DNA of 64,000 bases from Rhizobium terrae. GTDB taxonomy: Bacteria; Pseudomonadota; Alphaproteobacteria; Rhizobiales; Rhizobiaceae. The notes under the pieces were generated by a model, which saw only the letters and a program-made list of their open reading frames with translations, searched no databases and was not told the DNA's origin. A program made the position numbers and the translations under genes. Below, one piece after another: positions 1-9,007 of the stretch. Positions within the stretch are counted from its first letter, which is position 1. The number at the start of each line of letters is the position of its first letter. The stretch lies in NCBI RefSeq assembly GCF_003425685.1, contig NZ_QJKM01000003.1:372001-436000 (forward strand), in the 5' to 3' direction.

Positions 1-65
1 CGAAAGTCAGTGCCTGATGCAGCGCCTTTTCTAAGCTAGGCGAAAATGTTGGCACGTCGGGTTCC

Positions 66-425
66 TCACTTCTTTTCCATGACACATTGCAGCGGATGCT
101 GGTGCTGACGGGCGAAGTCCATGACCTGGGACACCTTGGTTTCCGCTACTTCATAGGTATATATTCCGCATTCCCCCACGCCGTGATTGTGGACGTGGAG
201 CATGATACGCGTGGCCGCTTCCCTGTCCTTCTGAAAGAAACGCTCCAGAATATGGATGACGAACTCCATCGGCGTATAATCGTCATTCAGCAGGAGTACG
301 CGATAAAGATTGGGCTTCTTGGTCTTAGGTTTCGTGCGGGTGATGACCGAGGTGCCGCGATTTGCGTTTTCTCCATCACCGCCCTTTTCATTTTGCATCA
401 AGATCGGCCGTGCGATCATCTTCAT
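66..425 (-). CDS. clpS: ATP-dependent Clp protease adaptor ClpS
   Basis: The 119-residue product is a ClpS adaptor, which delivers N-degron substrates to the ClpA unfoldase of ClpAP. The core begins near residue 39 and contains the family signature [16 protein letters not shown], followed by the helix with [11 protein letters not shown] and the ending [10 protein letters not shown]. About 38 basic and polar residues precede the core, as in rhizobial ClpS proteins. The start at 425 has a GGGGA Shine-Dalgarno about 6 nt upstream; the Met two codons in is an alternative. clpA usually lies downstream on the same strand, but the 65 bases left in the window hold no readable gene. Confidence 0.95.
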   Translation of the reverse strand: MKMIARPILMQNEKGGDGENANRGTSVITRTKPKTKKPNLYRVLLLNDDYTPMEFVIHILERFFQKDREAATRIMLHVHNHGVGECGIYTYEVAETKVSQVMDFARQHQHPLQCVMEKK

Positions 426-651
426 TCATTCCCCAGTCATCCGGCGGCCGCCCAGTCATTTGACGCCTTGGGTTATCCATGACCCGATGGCCGATCGGCC
501 GGACTTCAGTCTTCCTAACTTAGTTCATTGGACACGGATTTTAAGCCCCCTTTGCGGCCACGCAATCACTATTCCGCTAGAGACATCGCCGAACTCTAAG
601 AAAATCACGGTTTTCCGCCTTGGCCTGAATCAAAAACGCCGAGTCCGAATC

Positions 652-683
652 AAAAAGGCCGGCAGCGCTCCGCACCGCCGGCC
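652..683 (-). terminator. Rho-independent terminator of the phasin gene
   Basis: Read on the minus strand, a 7-bp GC stem (GGCCGGC at 657-663 with GCCGGCC at 677-683) is followed by five T (652-656). It lies 40 bases beyond the phasin stop codon. The rest of the 426-724 interval shows no convincing ORF and presumably carries the clpS promoter. Confidence 0.8.
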
Positions 684-724
684 TTCGCGATTGAAGGCGC
701 CGTTGAAATCGGTCGTCGCCGCGC

Positions 725-1075
725 TTACGCGGCGTTCGGCACCACGACGGCCGTCGACTTTGCGACAGGCGCTTCGTAAGGCTTGTAGGCGGTCTTGGCG
801 AGATCCGCATACATGTCGCTCATCTTCGTCGCTTCCGCGACGAAAGCCTCGTAGGAGGACTTGATATAGTTGGTCTGTAGCTCGTAGGCCGCCTCGATGC
901 TGCGGACGCCCGACAGCGCCTCCATGAAGGAACTCATGTCCTGGAAGGACTTCTTGGAATAGTCGCTCGCCTCGGTGGCGATCGCCTGAAAACCCTTGGC
1001 CATCTCGGAATAGCTCTTCAGCATCCCGTCCATGGCTTCCTTGCTCTTCTTGCTGGCTTCATCGAAATTGAACAT
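725..1075 (-). CDS. Phasin family protein
   Basis: A 116-residue, helix-rich, cysteine-free protein beginning MFNFDEASKKSKEAMDGMLK, with an amphipathic segment (FQAIATEASDYSKKSFQD, SIEAAYELQTNYIKSSYEAF) and an Ala/Pro/Val-rich tail. This is the phasin_2 pattern: phasins coat polyhydroxybutyrate granules and control their size and number. It stands alone with its own terminator. A PHA synthase gene occurs 22 kb away in the same window, consistent with PHB storage, although the two are not in one operon. Confidence 0.9.
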   Translation of the reverse strand: MFNFDEASKKSKEAMDGMLKSYSEMAKGFQAIATEASDYSKKSFQDMSSFMEALSGVRSIEAAYELQTNYIKSSYEAFVAEATKMSDMYADLAKTAYKPYEAPVAKSTAVVVPNAA

Positions 1076-1364
1076 CGCATGGTCCCTTTGTTCTATTCGG
1101 ATGCGCTCATAAAAAGGGGCCGTGCAGCAAAAGTCAAGGATGATTTGTGCGGCGCAAAATCACCTTTGGTTGCATCCGAACCTATGCAGATGCATAGACG
1201 GATTCAGGCTTTTGATTTTGCGGGAATATGCGTTCCCGCCTTCACAACCAAAGCGAAAAATCAGGCCTGCCGCAAAATCTGCGCTCTTTGTCGCACGGGC
1301 CGGAATCGAAAAGCGGGCGCGCGGCCCGCTTCCGGATCGATCAGAGATAGGTCGAGGAGATCGA

Positions 1365-1610
1365 TCAGAGATCGACGTCCAGGATCGCCATCGAGAAATT
1401 GTAGGAGCGGTCGCCGTCCTCGTCATCGACATAGATGACGCCCAGAAACTCGTCGCCGAGATAAACTTCGGCCGAGTCGTTCTTGCGGGGACGCGCCTTG
1501 ACGACCGCCTGCGGGTTCAGCACACGTTTGAAGTAGGCGTCCAGCTTCTTGATTTCGTCCGGTTTCACGATTCTCTCCGTCAGCGGTTCAAGTGCCGGCG
1601 CTTTTGACAC
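1365..1610 (-). CDS. DUF3126 family protein
   Basis: An 81-residue acidic protein with the DUF3126 pattern: an N-terminal helix (KPDEIKKLDAYFKRVL), the basic patch VKARPRKNDSAEVYLGDEFLGVIY and the ending SYNFSMAILDVDL. The family is small, widespread in Rhizobiales and has no known function. It lies downstream of cysE on the same strand, 72 bases from the cysE stop, so co-transcription is possible. The 289 bases between it and the phasin gene contain no supported gene. Confidence 0.85.
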   Translation of the reverse strand: MSKAPALEPLTERIVKPDEIKKLDAYFKRVLNPQAVVKARPRKNDSAEVYLGDEFLGVIYVDDEDGDRSYNFSMAILDVDL

Positions 1611-1682
1611 GGGACAAAGGCGAAAGTAAAGCCGCCAAAACGCGCCCTCCCCGACCTTTCCCGGGACAAAGGAGGGGGAAGC

Positions 1683-2507
1683 TCAGATATCGGCTCCGAG
1701 AATCTGGTCCATCAGGCGCGAGGGTTCCGAACACCCTGCTTCTCCCACCACTCTGGCCGGCACGCCCGCCACGGTGGATTTCGGCGGGACCGGCTTCAGC
1801 ACCACGGACCCTGCTGCGACGCGGGAGCACGAGCCCACCTCGATATTGCCGAGGATCTTGGCGCCGGCGCCGATCAGCACGCCATTGGCGATCTTGGGAT
1901 GGCGGTCGGCACCTTCCTTGCCGGTGCCGCCGAGCGTGACACCGTGCAGGATCGAAACGTTGTCGCCGATCACGGCCGTCTCGCCGACCACCAGGCCGGT
2001 CGCATGGTCGAGGAAGATGCCCTTGCCGATGCGAGCGGCGGGGTTGATATCCGTCTGAAAGACGCTCGATGCGCGGCTCTGGAGGTAGAGCGCGAAATCG
2101 CGGCGGCCGCGGTTGAATAGCCAATGGGCCAGACGATGGGTCTGGATGGCATGGAATCCTTTGAAATAAAGCACCGGCTCAAGGAAACGCAGGCAGGCGG
2201 GGTCGCGATCGTAGACGGCCTGGATGTCGACACGCAGGATGGTTCCCCATTCCGGCCAGTCGGCGAGCATTTCCACGAAGGTCTGGCGCAGCAGCACCGC
2301 CTGGAGGTCGGGATGGTCGAGCCGTTCGCAGATTCGATGGATGACGCATGCTTCGAGCGACTGGTGGTTCAGCACCGTGGAATAGAGAAACGCAGCGAGC
2401 AGCGGGTCCTGCTCGGCAGCCGCGCGCGCCTCCTGGCGCAGCGTATCCCAGATGGGATCGACCGTCGCGACCTGCTCCTTGGGGCGGATTTCAGTTCTTG
2501 CGGCCAT
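1683..2507 (-). CDS. cysE: Serine O-acetyltransferase
   Basis: The 274-residue enzyme acetylates L-serine with acetyl-CoA to O-acetylserine, the first step of cysteine synthesis. It has the helical CysE N-domain (about residues 15-120) followed by left-handed beta-helix hexapeptide repeats (about 140-245). The signature DINPAARIGKGIFLDHATG includes the catalytic Asp and His, and LHGVTLGGTGK is the acetyl-CoA/serine region. The C-terminal tail ends LMDQILGADI; a short tail of this kind binds cysteine synthase and mediates feedback in the family. Length is normal. Confidence 0.95.
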   Translation of the reverse strand: MAARTEIRPKEQVATVDPIWDTLRQEARAAAEQDPLLAAFLYSTVLNHQSLEACVIHRICERLDHPDLQAVLLRQTFVEMLADWPEWGTILRVDIQAVYDRDPACLRFLEPVLYFKGFHAIQTHRLAHWLFNRGRRDFALYLQSRASSVFQTDINPAARIGKGIFLDHATGLVVGETAVIGDNVSILHGVTLGGTGKEGADRHPKIANGVLIGAGAKILGNIEVGSCSRVAAGSVVLKPVPPKSTVAGVPARVVGEAGCSEPSRLMDQILGADI

Positions 2508-2633
2508 CGCCGTCTCCTCGTTTGCCGTCAGGCAGACTATATAGAATAAGTTTACATCAACACCAATGGCGACAAAATCGCATTCCGTTGATGATAAGGA
2601 TCAGAGAACCTCCGCCCTTGCGTCCGAGTTGCA

Positions 2634-3419
2634 TCAGGACGCCGACAGTTCTGCGTAGAAGTCGAGCACGGCTTTCTTGAAAACGCGGTCACCGACGGCA
2701 AGCATATGATCGCGGCCGGGAATGTCGAGCGCTCGGGCATTCGGCATCAGCGACGCGAGTTCCCGGGCGGAGCCGGCAATATCGTCCGTCGTGCCGACGC
2801 CGATCAGCGTCGGTGCGTCGATGCGCCCCATGTCGGCGCGCGAGACCAGATCGCGCGAACCGCGGATGCAGGCGGCAAGCGCCTGCCTGTTGCTTTTCGT
2901 CTGCTCGGCGAAGGCTCTGAACATTTTTCCGCGCGTGTGGCTTACGGCGTCCAGCGAGGGCGCGAGCAGTGCGTCCGCGATCGGGTCCCAGTCGCCGACA
3001 CCGTCCGTCATACCGATGCCGAGCCCGCCGAGCACCAGCGAGCGCACCCGATGCGGATGGGCGAGCGCCGCAAACACCGAAATCCGTGCCCCCATCGAAT
3101 AACCGAAGAGATGTGCTTCGGGAATCCTCAGATGATCGAGAAGCGCCACCGAATCCTCGGCCATCACCCAGGGGCGGTAGGCTTCCGGATCGAGCGGCTT
3201 GTCGCTGCTGCCATGGCCGCGATTGTCCATGGCGATGACCCGGTAACCAGCGTCGCCGAGAGTCTTCAGCCAGCCCGGATGCACCCAGTTGACGAGCGCG
3301 CTCGAGGCAAAACCGTGGATCAGCAGCACCGGATCTCCCGAAGGATCGCCTTCGTCGAAATAGGCAAGATCAAGGCTCTCATGATGGAATGTGGAAAAAG
3401 CGGGCGCATTGAGGTTCAT
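2634..3419 (-). CDS. Alpha/beta fold hydrolase
   Basis: A 261-residue single-domain hydrolase. Visible elements in order are the oxyanion strand LLIHGFASS (about residue 33), the motif AMDNRGHGSSDKP, the nucleophile elbow GYSMGA (Ser near residue 108), and the terminal IPGRDHMLAV that supplies the catalytic His near residue 238. There is no signal peptide, so it is cytoplasmic. The substrate cannot be read from sequence; esterase, lactonase or C-C hydrolase activities are all possible. It is separated from cysE by 126 bases. Confidence 0.88.
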   Translation of the reverse strand: MNLNAPAFSTFHHESLDLAYFDEGDPSGDPVLLIHGFASSALVNWVHPGWLKTLGDAGYRVIAMDNRGHGSSDKPLDPEAYRPWVMAEDSVALLDHLRIPEAHLFGYSMGARISVFAALAHPHRVRSLVLGGLGIGMTDGVGDWDPIADALLAPSLDAVSHTRGKMFRAFAEQTKSNRQALAACIRGSRDLVSRADMGRIDAPTLIGVGTTDDIAGSARELASLMPNARALDIPGRDHMLAVGDRVFKKAVLDFYAELSAS

Positions 3420-3683
3420 TGCAGGATATCCGGTCGGCAGTCGATTTCAGCCGGACAATAGTGGAACGCCGGAGCGGATTGAACCCCGCCGGCCAGGGAA
3501 AAGCAACTCGACGGATACCACCGGGAATATTGGCGGCGTCACGGCCGTGGCCGTCGGCGCCCGGTCGGGCGAAGGTTGCCCGATTTCATCCCGACAAAGC
3601 GGTTTTTGCACTACACAATCACCATCCGGAACGGTAATGTCCGCCGCAAATCAGACGTGCGTATTGCAATATCGGAGATCACC

Positions 3684-3929
3684 ATGGCCGGGCATAGCAT
3701 TCCCCACTTCCAGAACGACGGCGGGCATCGCTTGATCCAGGTCGGCGTGAAGGAATTCATGTGCACCGGGGCTTCCGTGCCGTTCGATCATCCGCATATC
3801 TTCATCGACATGGGCGACGACAACGAGAAGGTCTGCTCCTATTGTTCGACCCTTTATCGCTACAATCCGTCGCTAAAAGCCGAACAGACCGATCCGCCCG
3901 GCTGCGTCTTCCACATCAAGGCAGCATAG
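3684..3929 (+). CDS. Zinc-finger domain-containing protein (CHCC type)
   Basis: An 81-residue protein with two Cys-containing blocks, KEFMCTGASVPFDHPHIF and NEKVCSYCSTLYRY, plus a final PPGCVFHIKAA. This is the zf-CHCC arrangement, related to the mitochondrial complex I subunit NDUFS6, and common in alphaproteobacteria. The start at 3684 is chosen because the zinc-binding unit and homologous length begin there; an in-frame start 36 codons upstream would add sequence unlike the family. The downstream monooxygenase follows after 22 bases on the same strand. Confidence 0.85.
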   Translation: MAGHSIPHFQNDGGHRLIQVGVKEFMCTGASVPFDHPHIFIDMGDDNEKVCSYCSTLYRYNPSLKAEQTDPPGCVFHIKAA

Positions 3930-3951
3930 TCACCGCTGATCGGCCGCCGCC

Positions 3952-5115
3952 ATGTCCATCGAGAGAGCAGCAATTATCGGCGCCGGCATGGCCGGGCTGA
4001 CGGCTGCCCTTGCCTTCGCCCGGTATGGCATCGCCTCGGACATTTTCGAGGAAGCCGCCGAACTCGTCGAGGTCGGCGCCGGGCTGCAGATCTCGCCTAA
4101 TGCTTCGCGCATTCTCGGCACGCTCGGCGTGCTGCCGGCGCTGGAAGCGGTCTGGACCGAGCCGGAACAGATCGCGCTCGTCTCCGGTACGTCGCTCCGG
4201 CCGATCGCCCATGTGCCGGCCGGGCGTTTCGCACGGGAGCGCTGGGAAGCGCCCTATGGCGTGCTGCACCGCTCCGCCCTTCAGAAGGCATTGCTGGCGG
4301 CCGTTTTGCAAAATCCGCTCTGCCGCCTTCATCTCGACACGCCGATCCGCGGCAAAGCCCATGACGTTCTTTCCGGATCGATGGGGCAGACATACCCGCT
4401 GATCGTCGGAGCGGACGGCGTCTGGTCCAATCTGCGGTCCAGCGTGCCGCATGCGCCGGAACCCGACTTTTCCCGCAACGTCGCGTGGCGTTTCATCATT
4501 CCAAGCGCCGAAGCACCGTCCTGGTTGTCGAACCATCAGGTCACCGCCTTTCTCGGGCCATCGACCCATCTTGTAGCTTATCCTTTGAAAAAGCTGGATG
4601 CGGTCAATATCGTCGCCATCGCGTCCGGCATCAGTCCCGGCGAAACCTGGGATGCCAAGGCCACCGAAGCGCAGCGGCGGATGCTGGCAGAGCAGTTCCA
4701 TCGCTGGGACCGGCGCATCGTCGACCTGCTGCAGAAGGCGGAACGGCCGAATTTCTGGCCGTTGCACGAGGTGACCGCCGGGCGGTGGCAAAACGGCCGG
4801 GACACGGTGCTGATCGGCGATGCCGCGCATGCCATGATGCCGTTTGCGGCGCAGGGAGCGGCGATGGCCATCGAGGACGCCTTCGTGCTGGCAAACCGTG
4901 TCGCAGGTCCCCTGCCCCTTGCCGAGTCGCTCGCCGCCTTCGAAAGCGAGCGGACAGCAAGGATCGCCCGGGTGCGCGCCCGCGGCCTCTTCAACCGCTT
5001 TGTCTACCATGCCCGCGGGCCGATCAAACTCGGCCGCAACATCGTTTTGTCGCTCAGGCCGCCGCAATCGCTCGCGGCGGACCTCGACTGGCTCTACGGC
5101 TTTAAGGCCGAGTGA
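3952..5115 (+). CDS. FAD-dependent monooxygenase (salicylate hydroxylase-like)
   Basis: A 387-residue group A flavoprotein monooxygenase. The N-terminal dinucleotide fold is IIGAGMAGLTAALAFARYG with an acidic residue ending strand 2 (SDIFEEA). The DG motif is VGADGVWSNLR (about 140-150) and the FAD/ribityl GD motif is LIGDAAHAMMPFAAQGAAMA (about 287-306). The family hydroxylates aromatic or quinone-like substrates with NAD(P)H; the substrate here is not identifiable. Its stop codon abuts the stop of metC on the other strand with no gap, so the two genes converge. Confidence 0.9.
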   Translation: MSIERAAIIGAGMAGLTAALAFARYGIASDIFEEAAELVEVGAGLQISPNASRILGTLGVLPALEAVWTEPEQIALVSGTSLRPIAHVPAGRFARERWEAPYGVLHRSALQKALLAAVLQNPLCRLHLDTPIRGKAHDVLSGSMGQTYPLIVGADGVWSNLRSSVPHAPEPDFSRNVAWRFIIPSAEAPSWLSNHQVTAFLGPSTHLVAYPLKKLDAVNIVAIASGISPGETWDAKATEAQRRMLAEQFHRWDRRIVDLLQKAERPNFWPLHEVTAGRWQNGRDTVLIGDAAHAMMPFAAQGAAMAIEDAFVLANRVAGPLPLAESLAAFESERTARIARVRARGLFNRFVYHARGPIKLGRNIVLSLRPPQSLAADLDWLYGFKAE

Positions 5116-6306
5116 TCAGATCGCGGCTGCGGCCGCAAAACCGATCTCCAGATCCTTCTTGAGATCGGCAACGTCCTCGAGGCCGATCTGCAGGCGGATG
5201 ACCGGACCTTCGGGCGGCGCCGTGCGGATGGTGCGGTCCGACAGGTTGACCGGCACCGCGAGGCTTTCGTAACCGCCCCAGGAATAACCGAGGCCGAAGA
5301 ACGACAGCGCATCCAGGAAGGCATGGGCCTTGGCCCTCGCCTTCTCGGCATCAGCCTTCAGCACGAAGGAAAAGACGCCGCTCGAACCCTTGAAATCCCG
5401 CTTCCAGATCGCGTGGCCCGGGAAACTCGGCAGGGCCGGATGCAGGACGCGGACGACGTCGTCGCGACTTTCCAGCCATTGGGCGATGTCGAGCGCGCTC
5501 TTCCGGTGATGTTCGAGGCGCACGCCCATGGTCCGGAGCCCGCGCAGGATCTGGTAGGAATCGTCCGGCGCGCCGCAAATGCCGAGCGTGATACGGGCCT
5601 CCTCCAGCTTCGGCCAGTGCCTGGCATTGGCATGTACCGACCCCATGATGATGTCCGAATGACCGGATGGATATTTGGTCGTCGCATGGATCGACACATC
5701 GACGCCAAAATCGAGAGGCCGGAAGAAGAGCGGCGTCGCCCAGGTATTGTCCATGGTGACGACGATATCGTGCTTGTGGGCCGCGTCCGAGATGGCGCGG
5801 ATATCCTGCATTTCCATCGTGTTGGAGCCTGGCGCCTCCGTGTGGATCAGCCGCGTGTTGGGCTTGATCAGCGCTTCGATGCCGGCACCGATTTCCGGAT
5901 CGTAATATTCCACCTCGACGCCCAGCCGCTTCAGCATCGTATTGCAGAAATTGCGGCACGGCGAATAGACAGAATCAACGATCAGCGCGTGGTCCCCAGC
6001 CGACAGATAGGCAAGGAAAGGAACGGAGATCGCCGCCAGTCCGGAAGGCACGAGGATGGTGCCTGCCGAGCCTTCCAGTTCGTCGAAGGCGGCGCAGAGT
6101 GCGTCGGTCGTCGGCGTTGCACGGGTCCCGTAGGTATATTTCTGCGCCCGCTTCTCCATCGTGGCGGAGTCGGGAAAAAGCACAGTGGACGCATGCACGA
6201 CCGGCGGATTGACAAAACCGTGATAGCCCGAGGGGTCGTGGCCCATATGGGCAAGGCGCGTGTTCGGGCCGGCGCCGGTGAACAGGGCATCATTCGTCTT
6301 TTTCAT
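5116..6306 (-). CDS. metC: Cystathionine beta-lyase
   Basis: A 396-residue PLP enzyme of the Cys/Met metabolism family that cleaves cystathionine to homocysteine, pyruvate and ammonia. Visible motifs include TYGTRATPTTDALCAAFDEL near the N-terminus, the strand with the PLP-binding Asp (IVVTMDNTWATPLFFRP), and the PLP lysine in HATTKYPSGHSDIIMG. The pattern SWGGYESLAVP matches bacterial MetC more closely than cystathionine gamma-synthase. It is transcribed divergently from aapJ across a 365-base region containing a perfect 12-bp palindrome. Confidence 0.92.
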   Translation of the reverse strand: MKKTNDALFTGAGPNTRLAHMGHDPSGYHGFVNPPVVHASTVLFPDSATMEKRAQKYTYGTRATPTTDALCAAFDELEGSAGTILVPSGLAAISVPFLAYLSAGDHALIVDSVYSPCRNFCNTMLKRLGVEVEYYDPEIGAGIEALIKPNTRLIHTEAPGSNTMEMQDIRAISDAAHKHDIVVTMDNTWATPLFFRPLDFGVDVSIHATTKYPSGHSDIIMGSVHANARHWPKLEEARITLGICGAPDDSYQILRGLRTMGVRLEHHRKSALDIAQWLESRDDVVRVLHPALPSFPGHAIWKRDFKGSSGVFSFVLKADAEKARAKAHAFLDALSFFGLGYSWGGYESLAVPVNLSDRTIRTAPPEGPVIRLQIGLEDVADLKKDLEIGFAAAAAI

Positions 6307-6671
6307 ATCGGGAAAAGCTTTCTCTGTCGGTGGAGAGCGAAGTTTTGCCGCTGGAACATGTTCCGGTCAACCCCGCAGCACGGCTGCTGCGCGAACACAT
6401 CAGGAAGCCTGCTATATAGCGGAAAACGCTGCCCTTTTGATCAAGCGGCGCCCAAACTTTGAGTATTTGCCCCTTTCTTGGGCCAAGTTAACGAATTTAC
6501 CTCATTTCCGACGCAATTCGAAAACGCGACACTTGACCCTGCGTTGTTTTGCGAATGAGATAGCAGCCACCCGCACCGGGAGGGTTGGCGGGGGACCGGC
6601 CGTATTCGAAGAAAACAGGGGGCGGCGCGGTGTCACCAGATCACACAAAACCAAGAGATAAGGTTGGGAAA
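6307..6671. other. Divergent promoter region metC / aapJ
   Basis: This non-coding stretch separates metC (minus) from aapJ (plus). It holds a perfect 12-bp palindrome near metC (6353-6364) and an AT-richer segment at about 6450-6530 that could carry the aap promoter. I find no clear sigma54 site and no hairpin terminator. A reading frame running into aapJ from 6585 is treated as leader because the signal peptide starts at 6672. Confidence 0.6.
6353..6364. promoter_or_regulatory. 12-bp perfect palindrome upstream of metC
   Basis: GGAACATGTTCC is a perfect inverted repeat whose near edge is 47 bases upstream of the metC start codon, a position suited to a dimeric regulator. The binding protein is unknown. 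The spacing does not match the GTTC-N7-GTTC LexA box of alphaproteobacteria. Confidence 0.4.
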
Positions 6672-7697
6672 ATGAAAAAGACGCTTCTGTCAGCCGCGAT
6701 TGGCGCAGCGGTCCTGGGCTTTGCCTCGGCAGCTTCTGCCGCGACGCTCGATGATGTGAAGGCGAAGGGTTTCGTCCAGTGCGGCGTCAACACCGGTCTC
6801 GCAGGCTTTGCGCAGCCGGACTCCGCCGGCAACTGGAAGGGCTTCGACGTCGACTACTGCAAGGCCGTCGCCGCTGCCGTCTTCGGCGACGCAACCAAGG
6901 TAAAATACACGCCGACCACCGCCCAGAGCCGTTTCACGGCACTGCAGTCCGGCGAAATCGACCTGCTCGCCCGTAACACGACCTGGACGGTCAACCGCGA
7001 CACCGCGCTCGGCTTCAACTTCCGTTACGTCAACTACTATGACGGCCAGGGCTTCATGGTGCCGAAGAGCCTCAACGTGAAGTCGGCTCTCGAACTCTCC
7101 GGCGCCGCCGTCTGCGTCCAGTCGGGCACCACCACCGAACTCAACCTCGCCGACTACTTCAAGGCCAACAAGCTGGAATACAAGCCGGTCGTCTTCGAAA
7201 AGCTCGAAGAAGTGAACGCCGCCTACCAGGCCGGCCGTTGCGACGTCTACACGACCGACCAGTCCGGCCTCTATTCGCTGCGCCTGTCGCTCTCCAACCC
7301 GAACGACCACGTGATCCTGCCGGAAATCATCTCCAAGGAGCCGCTCGCTCCGGCGGTGCGCCAGGGCGACGACAAGTGGTTCGACATCGTCACCTGGGCC
7401 GGTTATGCACTGGTTCAGGCCGAAGAGTTCGGCATCACCCAGGCCAATGTCGACGACATCAAGAAGAGCTCCACCAACCCGGACGTCCGCCGCTTCCTCG
7501 GCGTCGAGAAGGATACCAAGATCGGTACCGATCTCGGCCTCACCAACGACTGGGCCTACAACATCATCAAGGGCGTCGGTAACTACGGCGAAGTCTTCGA
7601 ACGCAACATCGGCGCCAACACGCCCCTCAAGATCCAGCGCGGCCTGAACGCTCTCTGGACCAAGGGCGGCCTGCAGTACGCTCCGCCGGTCCGCTAA
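6672..7697 (+). CDS. aapJ: General L-amino acid ABC transporter, substrate-binding protein
   Basis: The 341-residue periplasmic protein captures a broad range of L-amino acids for the Aap transporter. The start at 6672 gives a textbook signal peptide, MKKTLLSAAIGAAVLGFASA then ASA, with cleavage near residue 23. The mature protein follows the family-3 solute-binding pattern: KGFVQCGVNTGLAGFA, KGFDVDYCKAVAAAVFGD, and LQSGEIDLLARNTTWTVNRD. It is first in the operon aapJ-aapQ-aapM-aapP, and a very strong hairpin separates it from aapQ, fitting the high expression needed for a binding protein. Confidence 0.95.
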   Translation: MKKTLLSAAIGAAVLGFASAASAATLDDVKAKGFVQCGVNTGLAGFAQPDSAGNWKGFDVDYCKAVAAAVFGDATKVKYTPTTAQSRFTALQSGEIDLLARNTTWTVNRDTALGFNFRYVNYYDGQGFMVPKSLNVKSALELSGAAVCVQSGTTTELNLADYFKANKLEYKPVVFEKLEEVNAAYQAGRCDVYTTDQSGLYSLRLSLSNPNDHVILPEIISKEPLAPAVRQGDDKWFDIVTWAGYALVQAEEFGITQANVDDIKKSSTNPDVRRFLGVEKDTKIGTDLGLTNDWAYNIIKGVGNYGEVFERNIGANTPLKIQRGLNALWTKGGLQYAPPVR

Positions 7698-7716
7698 GCT
7701 CCGGGCCTGACGACAC

Positions 7717-7746
7717 CCGGCAAGGCGGTATAGACCGCCTTGCCGG
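7717..7746 (+). promoter_or_regulatory. Intercistronic hairpin between aapJ and aapQ
   Basis: A perfect 13-bp stem (7717-7729 with 7734-7746) closes a 4-base loop, 20 bases after the aapJ stop. No T-run follows on the plus strand; the next bases are CCTTAAAAAA. It is therefore unlikely to be a full terminator and more likely stabilises the 3' end of the aapJ message or attenuates read-through, giving more AapJ than permease. Confidence 0.7.
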
Positions 7747-7806
7747 CCTTAAAAAATAAGAAGATCAAAAACAAAAAAGGCCTAAAGGCCAACGGGGAAA
7801 GGCAGC

Positions 7807-9003
7807 ATGACAGATCACGCCATACGTGTGTCATCTCACCGGGGGGAGCCTAGGGTTTCTCCGATATACGACCCGAAGGTGCGCAGCATCTTCTTCCAGA
7901 TCCTGACAGCCGTGGTCGTGGTCCTGGTCACCTGGTCGATCAGCCACAATGTCTCGGTCAACCTCGCGCGGGCCAACATCGCCTCCGGCTACAGTTTCCT
8001 GGCCGGCCGTTCGGGCTTCGACATCGGCTTTGCGATGATCTCGTATTCGAGTGATTCGACCTACGGCGACGCCCTGCTCGTCGGTCTGATCAACACGATC
8101 CTGATCGCCGTCACCGGCATCATCACCGCGACGATCATCGGCTTCATCATCGGCATCGGCCGCCTTTCCAAGAACTGGCTGATCGCCAAGCTGTGCACGG
8201 TGTATGTCGAGGTGTTCCGCAACATCCCGCCGCTGCTCGTCATCTTCTTCTGGTATTCTGGCGTCCTTTCCTCCCTGCCGCAGGTGCGCGACTCGCTGAA
8301 GCTGCCTTTCAGCATGTTCCTCAACAACCGCGGCCTGGCATTCCCGAAGCCGGTGTGGGGAGACGGCGCATCTCTGATCTCGGTCGCTTTCCTCGTCGGC
8401 ATCATAGCGACCCTTGCGATTGCCATGTGGGCGAAGCAGCGTCAGATGCGGACCGGCAAGCAGTTCCACACGATCTGGGTCGGCATCGGCCTGATCCTCG
8501 GCCTGCCGCTCCTGACCTTCCTGGCGCTCGGCGCGCCGCTTTCCTTCGACTATCCGATTGCCGGGCGCTTCAATCTTTCCGGCGGCTCGGTGATCGCTCC
8601 GGAATTCGTAGCGCTTTATCTGGCGCTTTCCTTCTATACCGCCGCCTTCATCGCGGAAATCATCCGCGCCGGCATCCGCGGCGTTCCCAAGGGGCAATCG
8701 GAGGCCTCCTTCGCGCTCGGCCTACAGCCTTCGACGACCACGCGCCTGGTCGTCATCCCGCAGGCAATGCGCATCATCATCCCGCCGCTGACGAGCCAGT
8801 ATCTGAACCTGACCAAGAACTCCTCGCTCGGCGTCGCGATCGGCTTTCCTGAACTGGTCTCGACCGGCGGCACGACGATGAACCAGACGGGCCAGGCGGT
8901 CGAAGTCATCTCGATCTGGCTCGTCGTCTACCTGACGATCAGCATCGCGACATCACTGTTCATGAACTGGTTCAACGCCAAGATGGCACTGGTGGAGAGG
9001 TAA
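7807..9003 (+). CDS. aapQ: General L-amino acid ABC transporter, permease AapQ
   Basis: A 398-residue inner-membrane permease. It has a long N-terminal part with a hydrophobic segment ([17 protein letters not shown]), several further membrane helices from about residue 90, and an extended insert before the C-terminal half typical of AapQ/BztB. The EAA loop that docks on the ATPase is visible as [20 protein letters not shown] (about residues 285-304). aapM begins 4 bases after its stop codon, so the two are tightly coupled. Confidence 0.93.
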   Translation: MTDHAIRVSSHRGEPRVSPIYDPKVRSIFFQILTAVVVVLVTWSISHNVSVNLARANIASGYSFLAGRSGFDIGFAMISYSSDSTYGDALLVGLINTILIAVTGIITATIIGFIIGIGRLSKNWLIAKLCTVYVEVFRNIPPLLVIFFWYSGVLSSLPQVRDSLKLPFSMFLNNRGLAFPKPVWGDGASLISVAFLVGIIATLAIAMWAKQRQMRTGKQFHTIWVGIGLILGLPLLTFLALGAPLSFDYPIAGRFNLSGGSVIAPEFVALYLALSFYTAAFIAEIIRAGIRGVPKGQSEASFALGLQPSTTTRLVVIPQAMRIIIPPLTSQYLNLTKNSSLGVAIGFPELVSTGGTTMNQTGQAVEVISIWLVVYLTISIATSLFMNWFNAKMALVER

Positions 9004-9007
9004 GATC

